DNA of 24,193 bases from JBBRZF01 sp038236965 (lineage in GTDB: Bacteria; Acidobacteriota; Terriglobia; Terriglobales; Acidobacteriaceae). Under the pieces are notes generated by a model. The model made no database searches. It was not told the origin of the DNA and was given only the letters and a program-made list of their open reading frames with translations. Each line of letters starts with the position of its first letter. Position 1 is the stretch's first letter. The DNA is taken from the NCBI GenBank assembly GCA_038236965.1, contig JBBRZF010000036.1:1-24193 (forward strand), read 5' to 3'. Both the position numbers and the translations under genes were made by a program. Positions 14,833 to 23,221 of this stretch are shown here, one piece after another.

Positions 14833-15780
14833 CTAGGCAGCCGAGGGCAGCGCTCCCTGTTTCGCTACGACCGTCTTGCTCTTGGCCTTCGTCGTCGCTT
14901 CCGGCTCCGGAGTCTCCATCCATTTACGAATCAGGGGCAGGGCGTCGCGCATGGCTTTCTCTCCGGCGGCGATCATGTCGTTGGCCCTTTCGAAGCCGTC
15001 ATAGGTAATGCCGTTCACGTCCGGCTCCAGCACCAGATCCGCATCCGCTTTCCAGGAGCTGCTCATGCGAGCCTGGGCTATGGAGAAGCACTGGCCGATG
15101 ACATCGAACAGATGACGCGGGCCGCGCAGATTTACCCAATGCGCGCTGAGATAGATGCCGATGACACGGTCTGCTCCCATCTCGCGCAAGGGGGTGGTAG
15201 GCACGGCGTGCCCGAGCATTCCGTCGACTAGCAGGCGTCCGTCGATCTGCACGGGCAGGAACATTCCCGGATAGGCACAACTGGCGCGCACAGGGTCGAG
15301 CAGAGGGCCTGTGCGGAATGTCACAGGGTCTCCGGTAATGAAATCGGTGGCGCATACGGCGAGCGGAATCTTTAATTCTTCGAAGGTCGTCGCCTTCACC
15401 ATCTTGCCAAGAAAGCTTGCCATGCGGTCGTTGTTGCAGAATCCGTAGCGGGAGAGGGTCCAGCGGGCGAAGTCGCGGAAACGCACCAGCGAGGCGATCT
15501 CTTCCAGTTCCTTTGCCGAGACACCGCTGCAATAGGCTGCGCCTATCACCGAGCCCACACTGGTTCCGGCGATGAAGTCGAGCTGAATGCCTTCTTCTTC
15601 CAGCACCTTCAGCACACCAACGTGAGCCACTCCCCGGGCGAAACCGCCGCCGAGCGCGAGCCCCAACTTGGGACGCTTAGGGGAAACGATATTTGCTGGA
15701 AGAGGAACGCTGGAAGGTACGCGCGAAAATTCGCGCGAGAATGCCTGCACGGAACGAACGATTCTAGCCCAGTTTTTCAT
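14833..15780 (-). CDS. Patatin-like phospholipase, RssA type
   Basis: This is a Ser-Asp dyad lipid acyl hydrolase. With the start at ATG 15780 it has 315 residues. The oxyanion loop GGGFARG is at 44-50, the nucleophile S74 lies in GTSVG, and the dyad Asp D186 lies in VDGML. An RASCAYPGMFLPVQIDGRLLVDG segment matches the bacterial RssA/YlbK-type pattern. The C-terminus ends with a Lys/Ala-rich tail of low complexity. An upstream in-frame ATG at 15846 would add 22 residues with poor coding character; no ribosome binding site settles the choice. It has no clear signal peptide, so it is probably cytoplasmic or at the inner face of the membrane. The natural substrate is unknown. Confidence 0.9.
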   Translation of the reverse strand: MKNWARIVRSVQAFSREFSRVPSSVPLPANIVSPKRPKLGLALGGGFARGVAHVGVLKVLEEEGIQLDFIAGTSVGSVIGAAYCSGVSAKELEEIASLVRFRDFARWTLSRYGFCNNDRMASFLGKMVKATTFEELKIPLAVCATDFITGDPVTFRTGPLLDPVRASCAYPGMFLPVQIDGRLLVDGMLGHAVPTTPLREMGADRVIGIYLSAHWVNLRGPRHLFDVIGQCFSIAQARMSSSWKADADLVLEPDVNGITYDGFERANDMIAAGEKAMRDALPLIRKWMETPEPEATTKAKSKTVVAKQGALPSAA

Positions 15781-15915
15781 CACGTCATGAGCAGCTACTA
15801 AGTGCCGCTGCAACTTACGATGCCGACATGCTGGATATCGATGCACTCAGGCTCATGCAAATTCGCGCCAATCGTGGCGTTCGGCCACTTTCTTCGGAGA
15901 TTGGAAACTTATGTC

Positions 15916-15939
15916 CCTCCGGCAAAGGAGGTCGTGATG
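15916..15939 (+). promoter_or_regulatory. Orphan strong Shine-Dalgarno in a hairpin before an ATG
   Basis: GGAGG (15927-15931) stands 5 nt before ATG 15937, an ideal ribosome binding site, and CCTCC (15916-15920) just upstream can pair with it over GGCAAA. The frame it opens runs 91 codons to 16212 but overlaps the Nudix gene in another frame and has no family features. It may be a leader peptide start or a chance match. Confidence 0.35.
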
Positions 15940-16079
15940 ATCGCAGTGATAGAGGCGCATCGGTTGCAGATTACCCGATTCCCAATTCAGGGATTCGAAA
16001 TTCCCCGATTGGCCCTGCCCTTGCCTCGAACGGCTGTATCCACTAACCTGAGTTCACAGAGGATCCTCAACTGGAAACG

Positions 16080-16610
16080 GTGCGCGAAGTCTCGGCTGGC
16101 GGTGTTGTGCTCCGCAAAATGCGGGGAGTCTGGCATTTTGCCGCCATTGAGCCACAAACTCGCAGCGACGAGCCGGCGCCGATGTCGGACACGGAGCCGC
16201 CTGCGGGGGTGAAGAAGTATCGAATGAAGCCGACGGTGATCGCGCTTCCCAAGGGAGCTGTCGATCCCGGAGAAAAGCCGGAACAAACCGCCGCCCGCGA
16301 GATCATGGAAGAGACCGGCATCGGCGTCCGGCGCATCGCGAAGCTTACCGATATCAAGTATTTCTACCAGCGCACCTGGGGTGGACGCGAACGCGTGTTC
16401 AAGCTGGTGAGCTTCTTCCTCTTCGTCTATCGCTCAGGAAGGCTTGGCGAGATACAACCGGAGATGCGCGTGGAAGTTCGGCGGGCGATGTGGATACCGC
16501 TGGCCGAAGCTCATCGCCGACTTTCCTACAAGGGCGAACGCGAGGTTGCCAAACTCGCACAGCAGTACGTACACTCGCATCCTCAGCTCGACAATCCTAC
16601 GCACCACTAA
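16080..16610 (+). CDS. Nudix hydrolase (176 aa)
   Basis: The 23-residue Nudix box is complete at 59-81: G59, E65, R73-E74, E77-E78 and G80 (GAVDPGE...REIMEETG), so it should bind Mg2+ and split a nucleoside diphosphate linked to another group. The N-terminus SAGGVVLR and ALPKG before the box are typical. An insertion of about 25 residues (SDEPAPMSDTEPPAG) separates the first strands from the box. The C-terminal REVAKLAQQYVHSHP helix is normal. The substrate is not predictable; Ap4A-type and similar activities are possible. The GTG at 16080 is the only standard start after the upstream in-frame stop, and its ribosome binding site is weak. Its stop is 7 nt before the next gene, so the two form an operon. 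Confidence 0.92.
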   Translation: MREVSAGGVVLRKMRGVWHFAAIEPQTRSDEPAPMSDTEPPAGVKKYRMKPTVIALPKGAVDPGEKPEQTAAREIMEETGIGVRRIAKLTDIKYFYQRTWGGRERVFKLVSFFLFVYRSGRLGEIQPEMRVEVRRAMWIPLAEAHRRLSYKGEREVAKLAQQYVHSHPQLDNPTHH

Positions 16611-16617
16611 GGTCAAG

Positions 16618-17325
16618 ATGCCGCAAACCTTGCACGTCGAAAAACATTTCACCTCGGGCGAAGTCGTTCGCGACATCGTCATTGGGATGTCGGACGGACT
16701 TACCGTCCCCTTTGCGCTGGCTGCCGGATTGAGTGGCGGGCTGACGGGAGCGGTCAACCCAACCCATATCGTGATGGTCGCCGGTCTGGCGGAAATCGCC
16801 GCAGGATCGATCGCCATGGGGCTGGGCGGATACCTGGCCGCCCGCAGCGACGTTGAGCATTACGCCTCCGAGTACGCGCGCGAATCCCGCGAAGTCATCG
16901 AAATACCGGATGAAGAGGCCGACGAGGTGGCCGAAGTGTTCCAGTCCTACGGACTGAGCCTGGAAGAGACCGCGCCCGTGGTGGCAGCGCTGCGGAAGCG
17001 TCCCAAAGATTGGGTGGACTTCATGATGCGCTTCGAGCTTGGCCTGGAGAAGCCGGAAGCCAATCGCGCGCACCGCAGCGCATTAACGATCGCTGCCTCG
17101 TACATCGCCGGAGGCCTGATTCCGCTCTCGCCTTACATCTTCTTTGCCAGCGCTCACTCGGCACTGAAGTTCTCCGTACTGGTGACGTTGCTGGCGCTGG
17201 GAGTGTTCGGCTACGTCAAGGGCAGCTTCACGGGAATGAACCCGCTCCGGAGTGCATCACAGACGGTCGTGATTGGCGGCACAGCCGCCGCGGCGGCCTT
17301 CCTGTTAGCGCTATGGATCTCCTAA
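16618..17325 (+). CDS. VIT1/CCC1 family Fe2+/Mn2+ transporter
   Basis: The 235-residue protein begins at ATG 16618, with AAGG overlapping the Nudix stop as ribosome binding site. It has the family signature GMSDGLTVPFALAAGLSGG in the first membrane helix, then HIVMVAGLAEIAAGSIAMGLGGYLAARSD, an acidic cytoplasmic helical stretch (REVIEIPDEEADEVAEVFQSYGLSLEE) like the metal-binding domain of VIT1, and three C-terminal membrane helices. Members move Fe2+ or Mn2+ out of the cytoplasm in exchange for protons, protecting against metal excess. The pairing with a Nudix hydrolase has no evident biochemical meaning. Confidence 0.93.
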   Translation: MPQTLHVEKHFTSGEVVRDIVIGMSDGLTVPFALAAGLSGGLTGAVNPTHIVMVAGLAEIAAGSIAMGLGGYLAARSDVEHYASEYARESREVIEIPDEEADEVAEVFQSYGLSLEETAPVVAALRKRPKDWVDFMMRFELGLEKPEANRAHRSALTIAASYIAGGLIPLSPYIFFASAHSALKFSVLVTLLALGVFGYVKGSFTGMNPLRSASQTVVIGGTAAAAAFLLALWIS

Positions 17326-17348
17326 GTATAAGAAAGCAAAAAATATTC

Positions 17349-17378
17349 TTGACTGAATGAACCCTCATTCAGTAATCT
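17349..17378 (+). promoter_or_regulatory. Sigma70-like promoter of the fadNAE operon
   Basis: TTGACT (17349-17354) and TAATCT (17373-17378) are 18 nt apart. The -10 hexamer is identical to the one proposed for the ccm cluster. Predicted start near 17385 gives a long leader of about 285 nt. The palindromic operator fills the spacer. Confidence 0.65.
17352..17373. promoter_or_regulatory. FadR (TetR-family)-like operator
   Basis: ACTGAATGA (17352-17360) and TCATTCAGT (17365-17373) are perfect inverted repeats of 9 bp around a 4-nt ACCC centre. The inner half-sites TGAATGA/TCATTCA and the 4-nt spacing equal the B. subtilis FadR consensus (TGAATGA-NTAN-TCATTCA); only the central TA differs. It covers the promoter spacer, so a bound repressor would block RNA polymerase until released by long-chain acyl-CoA. 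No regulator gene is in the window. Confidence 0.8.
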
Positions 17379-17394
17379 GAATCCAACTTAATAC

Positions 17395-17450
17395 GGCGCG
17401 CGTCGTTGCCATCCTCACCCCACATTTTCGACGCGCGCCTCTCCTTTTTT
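17395..17450 (+). terminator. GC-rich hairpin with T6 in the fad leader
   Basis: GGCGCGCGTCG (17395-17405) pairs perfectly with CGACGCGCGCC (17429-17439) over a 23-nt loop. TCTCC and then TTTTTT (17445-17450) follow. It may end read-through from the VIT1 gene, attenuate the fad operon, or form the 3' end of a short RNA of about 65 nt starting at the fad promoter. The 5-nt gap before the T run makes it a less than perfect terminator. Confidence 0.55.
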
Positions 17451-17668
17451 ACTTCGGGGTTTTCTTTCGAATTGATGCACTTCGGCGGCTTTTGCGCCAG
17501 ACATAGTATTAACGAGCACTTTTCCGATGCCCTTCGCCTGTCGAAGATTCGTCGTCGTTAATAGCCGCACACGGGGTACGCCGCATCCAAACCGGAGTAG
17601 CTCGCCGCACCTTCCGTCCCCATTCCAAGCTGCAATCATTTGCTTACGCTGTAGCGGAGACTCTGCAC

Positions 17669-20071
17669 ATGCTTAAACGGATCGAAAAGGTCGCAGTCTT
17701 GGGCGCGGGGACGATGGGTTCCCGTATCGCTGCCCATCTTGCCAATGCGGGAGTTCCCTCGTACCTGCTTGATATTGTTCCACCGGACGCCGACGGCGCC
17801 GCACGTAACAAGTTTGCGGCCTCGGGACTGGAAGCCGCCCGGAAATCGAAACCAGCAGCTTTCTTCGAGCCGAACCTGGCCAGGCTGGTGACCATCGGCA
17901 ACTTCGACGACAACCTGAAGTGGCTCTCGGAATGCGACTGGATCATCGAAGCGGTGGTGGAGAATCTGGAAGCCAAGCGCGAACTGCTGCGCAAGGTGGA
18001 AGCCGTTCGCAAGCCTGGGACCATCGTCACCACGAATACCAGCGGACTGCCGGTGGCCTCCATCGCTGAGGGTTTTTCGGAGGACTTTCGGCGCAACTGG
18101 TTTGGCACTCATTTCTTCAATCCGCCGCGCTACATGCGTCTGCTGGAAATCATTCCTACGGCGGAAAGCGATGCGGTGGCAATGCAGGCCATCGCGAATT
18201 TCTGCGATGTGCGTCTGGGCAAAGGCATCGTCTTCGCCAAGGACACCCCCAACTTCATCGCCAACCGCATCGGCACCTTCAGCGTCCTCAATGTTCTGCG
18301 CTTGATGCAGGAGATGGACCTCTCCATCGAAGAAGTGGACGCGCTGACGGGAAGCGCCGTCGGATGGCCGAAGTCGGCGACCTTCCGCACCATCGACATG
18401 GTGGGCCTCGACATCCTCGGACACGTCGTTGGCAACATGTCGCGCAACGTAAAAGACGAGCGCAGCGAACTGGCGTTGCCGGATTTCTATCGCCAGATGC
18501 TGGAGCGCAAGATGCTCGGCGATAAAACCAAGGGCGGCTTCTACAAGAAGCAGAAATCTGCTGCGGGAGAAGAACGTCTAGGGCTCGACTGGAAGACGCT
18601 GGAATATCGGCCCAAGCAGAAAGCGAAGTTTGCCGCCTTGGAGATGGCGAAGAATGTGGAGACGCTGCCTGAGCGTCTGCGCATGCTGATCGGCGGGAAG
18701 GGCGACAAAGCCGCCGAATTCCTGTGGAACGCGCTCGCCGACCTGTGGACCTACGCGGCGAATCGTATTCCGGAGATTTCCGATTCCGTGGTGGAAATCG
18801 ATCGCGCCATGCAGATGGGCTTCAACTGGGAGATGGGTCCCTTTGAGCTATGGGACGCCGCCGGCGTGACCAAGACCGTGGAGCGCATGAAGAAGGAAGG
18901 CCGCCCCATCGCGGCAAACGTCGAAAAGCTACTCGCGTCCGGCAAAACCTCTTGGTACACGGACGACGCATCGGCGAGCGGTGGCCGCGCGTATTTCGAT
19001 CTCGCCACATCGAGCTACAAACCGGTTCAGCTTTCGGAGGGCGTGTGGTCGGTCGAGATCGCCAAAAAATCCAACGGCGTGGTGAAGAAGAATTCGGGCG
19101 CGTCGCTCATCGACCTTGGCGACGGCGTGGGCTGCATACAGTTCCACTCGAAGATGAACGCCATTGGTGGTGACATCATTCAACTTATCCAACAGTCGCT
19201 GAAGCCCGGCGGCGTTGGTGATGCCTTCGATGCCTTCGTGATCACGAATGACGCGCAACACTTCTCGGTGGGCGCGAACATCATGCTGCTGCTGATGGCC
19301 GTGCAGGAAGAGGATTGGGACGAGATCGATCTCATGATCCGCGGCTTCCAGGGCATGACGCAATTGATTAAGTATTCGCCCAAACCGATTGTTGTCGCTC
19401 CGTTTGGAATGACACTGGGCGGTGGATGCGAAGTCGCGCTGCATGCTCCCGTTCGTCAACCTCATGCGGAACTTTACATGGGCTTGGTCGAAGTCGGCGT
19501 GGGTCTGCTGCCGGGCGGCGGCGGATGCAAAGAGATGACGGTGCGCGCCGTGGATGCCGCTAGCTCCATACGTCCTGATGGACGCGGCGAATCCGTAGAG
19601 CTCATGGAAGCCATGAAGAAGGCGTTCGAAACCATTGCGATGGCGAAGGTTTCCATGTCGGCCTACGAAGCTCGCGCCTACGGCTTTGTGCAGAAGCAGG
19701 ACGACATCACCATGAATCGCGAACGCGTTCTTTCCGACGCAAAAGCTCGAGCGCTGGAGATGGTGAAGGTTGGCTACAAGCCTGTGGTTCCGCGCACGGA
19801 CATTCCCGCGCCGGGCGAAAACATTCTGGCGACGCTGAAACTCGGCGTCCATCTAATGAGGCAGGGCGAATACATCTCCGACCACGAAGTGAAGATCGCC
19901 AACAAGGTTGCGGAAGTGCTCTGCGGCGGCGCAGTTTCTCCGGGCACGCCGGTCAGCGAACAATACCTGCTCGACCTTGAACGCGAAGGCTTCAAGTCTC
20001 TCTGCGGCGAAAAGAAGACGCAAGAGCGAATCGCCTTCACCTTGAAAACCGGTAAGCCGTTGAGGAACTAG
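17669..20071 (+). CDS. fadN: 3-hydroxyacyl-CoA dehydrogenase / enoyl-CoA hydratase, FadN type
   Basis: This bifunctional enzyme catalyses the hydration and NAD+-dependent oxidation steps of fatty-acid beta-oxidation. The 800 residues run dehydrogenase first, hydratase last, the order of B. subtilis FadN and not of E. coli FadB. The Rossmann motif GAGTMG is at 12-17, and the catalytic His H148 lies in THFFNPPRYMRLLEIIP. The segment AKDTPNFIANRIGTF and a second dehydrogenase C-terminal domain follow. The crotonase domain starts near 480 and has the oxyanion segment FSVGAN and the two catalytic Glu, E588 (GGGCE) and E608 (GLVEVG), spaced by 20 as in crotonase. ATG 17669 has GGAG about 10 nt upstream. 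The thiolase starts 40 nt downstream. Confidence 0.95.
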   Translation: MLKRIEKVAVLGAGTMGSRIAAHLANAGVPSYLLDIVPPDADGAARNKFAASGLEAARKSKPAAFFEPNLARLVTIGNFDDNLKWLSECDWIIEAVVENLEAKRELLRKVEAVRKPGTIVTTNTSGLPVASIAEGFSEDFRRNWFGTHFFNPPRYMRLLEIIPTAESDAVAMQAIANFCDVRLGKGIVFAKDTPNFIANRIGTFSVLNVLRLMQEMDLSIEEVDALTGSAVGWPKSATFRTIDMVGLDILGHVVGNMSRNVKDERSELALPDFYRQMLERKMLGDKTKGGFYKKQKSAAGEERLGLDWKTLEYRPKQKAKFAALEMAKNVETLPERLRMLIGGKGDKAAEFLWNALADLWTYAANRIPEISDSVVEIDRAMQMGFNWEMGPFELWDAAGVTKTVERMKKEGRPIAANVEKLLASGKTSWYTDDASASGGRAYFDLATSSYKPVQLSEGVWSVEIAKKSNGVVKKNSGASLIDLGDGVGCIQFHSKMNAIGGDIIQLIQQSLKPGGVGDAFDAFVITNDAQHFSVGANIMLLLMAVQEEDWDEIDLMIRGFQGMTQLIKYSPKPIVVAPFGMTLGGGCEVALHAPVRQPHAELYMGLVEVGVGLLPGGGGCKEMTVRAVDAASSIRPDGRGESVELMEAMKKAFETIAMAKVSMSAYEARAYGFVQKQDDITMNRERVLSDAKARALEMVKVGYKPVVPRTDIPAPGENILATLKLGVHLMRQGEYISDHEVKIANKVAEVLCGGAVSPGTPVSEQYLLDLEREGFKSLCGEKKTQERIAFTLKTGKPLRN

Positions 20072-20111
20072 CAACGTCATCAATCAGGAACGAAGAACCA
20101 GGAACTGACCT

Positions 20112-21314
20112 ATGAGAGAAGTCGTGATTGTTTCCGCCGTCCGCACCGCAGTCGGTAAAGCTTACAAGGGGACGCTGCGCTCGACGCGTCCTGACGACCT
20201 GGCCGCTACCGCGATTCGCGGCGCGCTCGACCGCGTGCCGCAACTCGAAGCTCACGAGATCGAGGACGTCATCCTTGGTTGCGCCATGCCGGAGGCCGAG
20301 CAAGGGATGAACGTCGCCCGCATCGCTTCCCTGCGCGCGGGATTGCCCGTCGAGGTTTCGGCCATGACGGTGAACCGCTTCTGTTCCAGCGGATTGCAGG
20401 CGATTTCCATGGCCGCCGAACGCATCATGGCCGGAGGCGCGGAGGTCATCGTGGCCGGTGGCACCGAGTCTATGACCATGATTCCCATGGGCGGAAACAA
20501 AGTCTCCTGCAATCCCTGGCTGGTATCCAACTATCCCGACTCGTATCTTTCGATGGGACTGACGGCGGAACGCCTGGCAACGCGCTTCGACATCACGCGC
20601 GAAATGGCGGACGAGTTCAGCTACCAGTCGCACCAGAAGGCCCTGCACGCCATCGAAGCCGGGAACTTCAAGGATGAGATTGTTCCCGTCAACGTTCGTT
20701 TTGTCGCGCCCGCACCGCAGGCAAGCCGCGGCTCTACGGCGGTGAGACTGGCAACGCAGGAAATCGTCTTCGCGCAGGACGAAGGTCCGCGCGCCGATAC
20801 CACGCTCGAAGCACTGGCCTCGCTGAGGCCCGCCTTCCACATGAAGGGCACGGTCACGGCGGGCAACTCCTCGCAAATGTCGGACGGCGCGGCGGCGGTT
20901 GTCGTCATGTCGGCTACACGCGCGCAGGATCTCGGAATCAAACCGTTAGCCCGATACATCGCCTTCGCCACCGCCGGATACAAGCCCGAAGAAATGGGAG
21001 TTGGCCCGGTGTACGCGATTCCGAAAGCGCTGAAGATGGCCGGGCTTTCACTCTCAGACATCGACGTTTTCGAACTGAATGAAGCCTTCGCCACGCAATC
21101 GCTGGCGGTGATCAAGGAAGCCGGACTGGACCCGGCAAAGATCAATCCTAACGGCGGCGCCATCGCCCTTGGACATCCGCTGGGATGCACGGGAGCGAAG
21201 CTGACGGCGACCATCATCCGCGAACTGAAGCGTCGTAATGGACGCTACGGGATCGTCACCATGTGCGTCGGCGGCGGAATGGGCGCAGCCGGCATTTTTG
21301 AGAATCTGCAGTAG
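20112..21314 (+). CDS. fadA: Acetyl-CoA C-acyltransferase (thiolase) FadA
   Basis: This thiolase splits 3-ketoacyl-CoA with CoA, the last step of beta-oxidation. The 400 residues have the nucleophile C91 (NRFCSSGLQA), H355 (GGAIALGHPLGCTG) and the second active-site Cys C385 (TMCVGGGMG), all at normal spacing, plus NEAFA. A degradative role rather than biosynthetic acetoacetyl-CoA thiolase is inferred from its place between fadN and fadE. AGGAAC lies just upstream of ATG 20112. Confidence 0.96.
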   Translation: MREVVIVSAVRTAVGKAYKGTLRSTRPDDLAATAIRGALDRVPQLEAHEIEDVILGCAMPEAEQGMNVARIASLRAGLPVEVSAMTVNRFCSSGLQAISMAAERIMAGGAEVIVAGGTESMTMIPMGGNKVSCNPWLVSNYPDSYLSMGLTAERLATRFDITREMADEFSYQSHQKALHAIEAGNFKDEIVPVNVRFVAPAPQASRGSTAVRLATQEIVFAQDEGPRADTTLEALASLRPAFHMKGTVTAGNSSQMSDGAAAVVVMSATRAQDLGIKPLARYIAFATAGYKPEEMGVGPVYAIPKALKMAGLSLSDIDVFELNEAFATQSLAVIKEAGLDPAKINPNGGAIALGHPLGCTGAKLTATIIRELKRRNGRYGIVTMCVGGGMGAAGIFENLQ

Positions 21315-21360
21315 GCAACGAAGATTCAAGAGCACCCAGCGCCACTAACGAGCGAGTTTA

Positions 21361-21410
21361 ACTTTCGTTTCAAAGTTTTAGGTTTTGTTTTCAGGTTTGG
21401 TTTTGAAAGG
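21361..21410 (+). repeat. GTTTTAGGTTTTG low-complexity tract before fadE
   Basis: The fadA-fadE gap of 104 nt holds a T/G-rich stretch made of variants of AGGTTTTG and CAGGTTTGG. It is the complement of the AAACC/CAAGACCT tracts that flank the two composite repeats, without the decamer units or hairpin. It may be a decayed or solo end of that element; a chance low-complexity tract is possible. It ends at the fadE ribosome binding site. Confidence 0.45.
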
Positions 21411-21418
21411 AAAGAGTT

Positions 21419-23221
21419 ATGGCAACGATTACGTCGGCAATTCCGAAGAAGAAAATCGCGGGCGGAAGTTTTCTGCTCGAACAGCCCAAATTGGAAGACG
21501 TCTTTACACCAGAAGATTTTACTGAGCAGCATCAGCTCATCGCACAAACGGCAGAAGAGTTTGCGGTGAAGGAGATTGTTGCCAACGCCGATGGCATCGA
21601 GTCCAAGAACTGGCAGCTTTCGCGCGAGTTGCTGAAAAAAGCCAGCGACCTCGGCCTCACCTCGGTGGATGTGCCGGAAGCTTACGGCGGTCTGGAAATG
21701 GACAAGGTCACCTCGGCCATCATCGCCGACCGCATCGCCAAGAGCGGCTCCTTCGTCGTGACCTTCGGCGCGCATGTCGGCATCGGCACCTTGCCCATCG
21801 TCTACTTCGGCACCGAAGACCAGAAGAAGCGCTACCTTCCGCGGCTTGCGTCCGGAGAACTCATTGGCGCTTATGCGCTCAGCGAAGGCTCCAGCGGCTC
21901 GGACGCGCTGAACTGCCGCACCAAAGCCGTGCTTTCGCCTGACGGCAAGCACTACATCCTGAACGGCGAAAAAATGTGGATCACCAACGCGCACTTCGCC
22001 GACCTCTTCACGGTCTTTGCGAAAGTGGATGGCGAAAAGTTCACGGCCTTCCTCGTCGAGAAAGATTTCCCCGGCTTCTCGGTTGGCAACGAAGAGCACA
22101 AGCTGGGCATACGTGGTTCGTCCACAGCGCCGCTCATCCTCAACGATTGCAAGGTGCCGGTTGAGAACCTGCTAGGCGACATCGGCAAGGGACACATTAT
22201 CGCGTTCAACATTCTCAACGTGGGCCGCTTCAAGCTGGGCGCGGGATGCGTCGGCGGCGCGCGCACTTCGCTACAGAGTTCCATCAAGTGGGCGAAGGAG
22301 CGCAAAGCGTTCGGCAAGACCATCGCCGACTTCGGGCTCATCCGCGAAAAGCTCGCGCTGATGGCGATTGGCATTTACGCAGGCGAATCCATGGTCTATC
22401 GCACCGTCGGCATGATGGACGTTGCGCTTGACGAGATCGAAAAGGGTTCGGCAGATGAAGCGAAGCTGACGCGCGCGGCCATCGAAGAATATGCGGTCGA
22501 GTGTTCCGTGCTGAAGGTCTGGGGCTCGGAATTCCTTGATCGCACGGTGGACGAGCAGGTGCAGATCTTCGGCGGCTATGGATTTGTGGAAGAGTATCCG
22601 GCCGAGCGCGCTTATCGCGACTCGCGCGTGAACCGCATCTTCGAAGGCACCAACGAAATCAATCGCATGCTGGTGCTCGACCGTCTCACCAAGAACGCGA
22701 TGAGCGGCAAGCTTCCTCTCATGCAGGCCATCAAGAGCCTGATGGATGAAGTGATGGGCGGCCCCACGATGGCGGAAGAAGTAGAAGGTCCGCTGGCAGC
22801 CGAACACACCATGGCCGCGAACGCGAAGAAGATTGCGCTCTTCGCTGCCGGGATCGCCACCCAGAAATACATGATGGCCCTGAAGGACCACCAGGAAGTC
22901 ATCGCCGCTATCGCTGACATCGTCATCGAAGCCTACGCGATGGATTCCTGCGTCCTGCGCACGCAAAAGCTGTTCGCCGCACAGGGCGAAGCCGCTGCCG
23001 CGCTACCCACGGCCATGACGCAGGTTTACCTCTCCTACGCCTTCGAGAAGATACAAGGCTGGGCGAAGAAGGTGATTGCCGACGTAGCCGAAGGCGACAT
23101 GCTGCGCGCGCAAATGGCCATCCTGCGCCGTCTGTCGAAGTCGGAACCGGTGAACGTGATTGCGTTGCAAGAACAAGTTGCCGCTCGCACGATCGAAGCG
23201 GGAAAGTACGTGATCGCGTAG
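21419..23221 (+). CDS. fadE: Acyl-CoA dehydrogenase, FadE (B. subtilis YusJ) type
   Basis: This FAD enzyme makes the first double bond in beta-oxidation. The 600 residues include the usual dehydrogenase core plus a long C-terminal helical extension of about 170 residues, as in VLCAD/ACAD9 and B. subtilis FadE (594). Visible motifs are YALSEGSSGSDA (FAD/substrate segment), EKMWITNAHFADLF, and IFGGYGFVEEYPAERAYRDSR. The catalytic base E409 is in IFEGTNE. The start ATG 21419 follows AAGGAAAG at ideal distance. It is the last gene of the fadN-fadA-fadE series and is followed by composite repeat copy B. Confidence 0.96.
   Translation: MATITSAIPKKKIAGGSFLLEQPKLEDVFTPEDFTEQHQLIAQTAEEFAVKEIVANADGIESKNWQLSRELLKKASDLGLTSVDVPEAYGGLEMDKVTSAIIADRIAKSGSFVVTFGAHVGIGTLPIVYFGTEDQKKRYLPRLASGELIGAYALSEGSSGSDALNCRTKAVLSPDGKHYILNGEKMWITNAHFADLFTVFAKVDGEKFTAFLVEKDFPGFSVGNEEHKLGIRGSSTAPLILNDCKVPVENLLGDIGKGHIIAFNILNVGRFKLGAGCVGGARTSLQSSIKWAKERKAFGKTIADFGLIREKLALMAIGIYAGESMVYRTVGMMDVALDEIEKGSADEAKLTRAAIEEYAVECSVLKVWGSEFLDRTVDEQVQIFGGYGFVEEYPAERAYRDSRVNRIFEGTNEINRMLVLDRLTKNAMSGKLPLMQAIKSLMDEVMGGPTMAEEVEGPLAAEHTMAANAKKIALFAAGIATQKYMMALKDHQEVIAAIADIVIEAYAMDSCVLRTQKLFAAQGEAAAALPTAMTQVYLSYAFEKIQGWAKKVIADVAEGDMLRAQMAILRRLSKSEPVNVIALQEQVAARTIEAGKYVIA

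Larger units (their letters stand above)
17326..17668 (+). other. 343-nt regulatory region before fadN
   Basis: No credible gene. It contains the promoter and operator at 17349-17378, a GC-rich hairpin with a T tract at 17395-17450, and then about 218 nt of unexplained leader before the fadN ATG. Confidence 0.65.

Noticed and set aside
15720..15737. CGCGCGAA-AA-TTCGCGCG palindrome
   Set aside because: It lies inside the patatin coding region (FSREFSR) and is readily explained by codon use in a GC-rich gene.
17415..17639. 74-codon minus-strand frame in the fad leader
   Set aside because: No ribosome binding site or family features, and it overlaps the hairpin and T tract; the leader reads better as regulatory sequence.
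18929..19852. 307-codon minus-strand frame opposite fadN
   Set aside because: Antisense shadow of fadN with the same low-information composition as other shadows.
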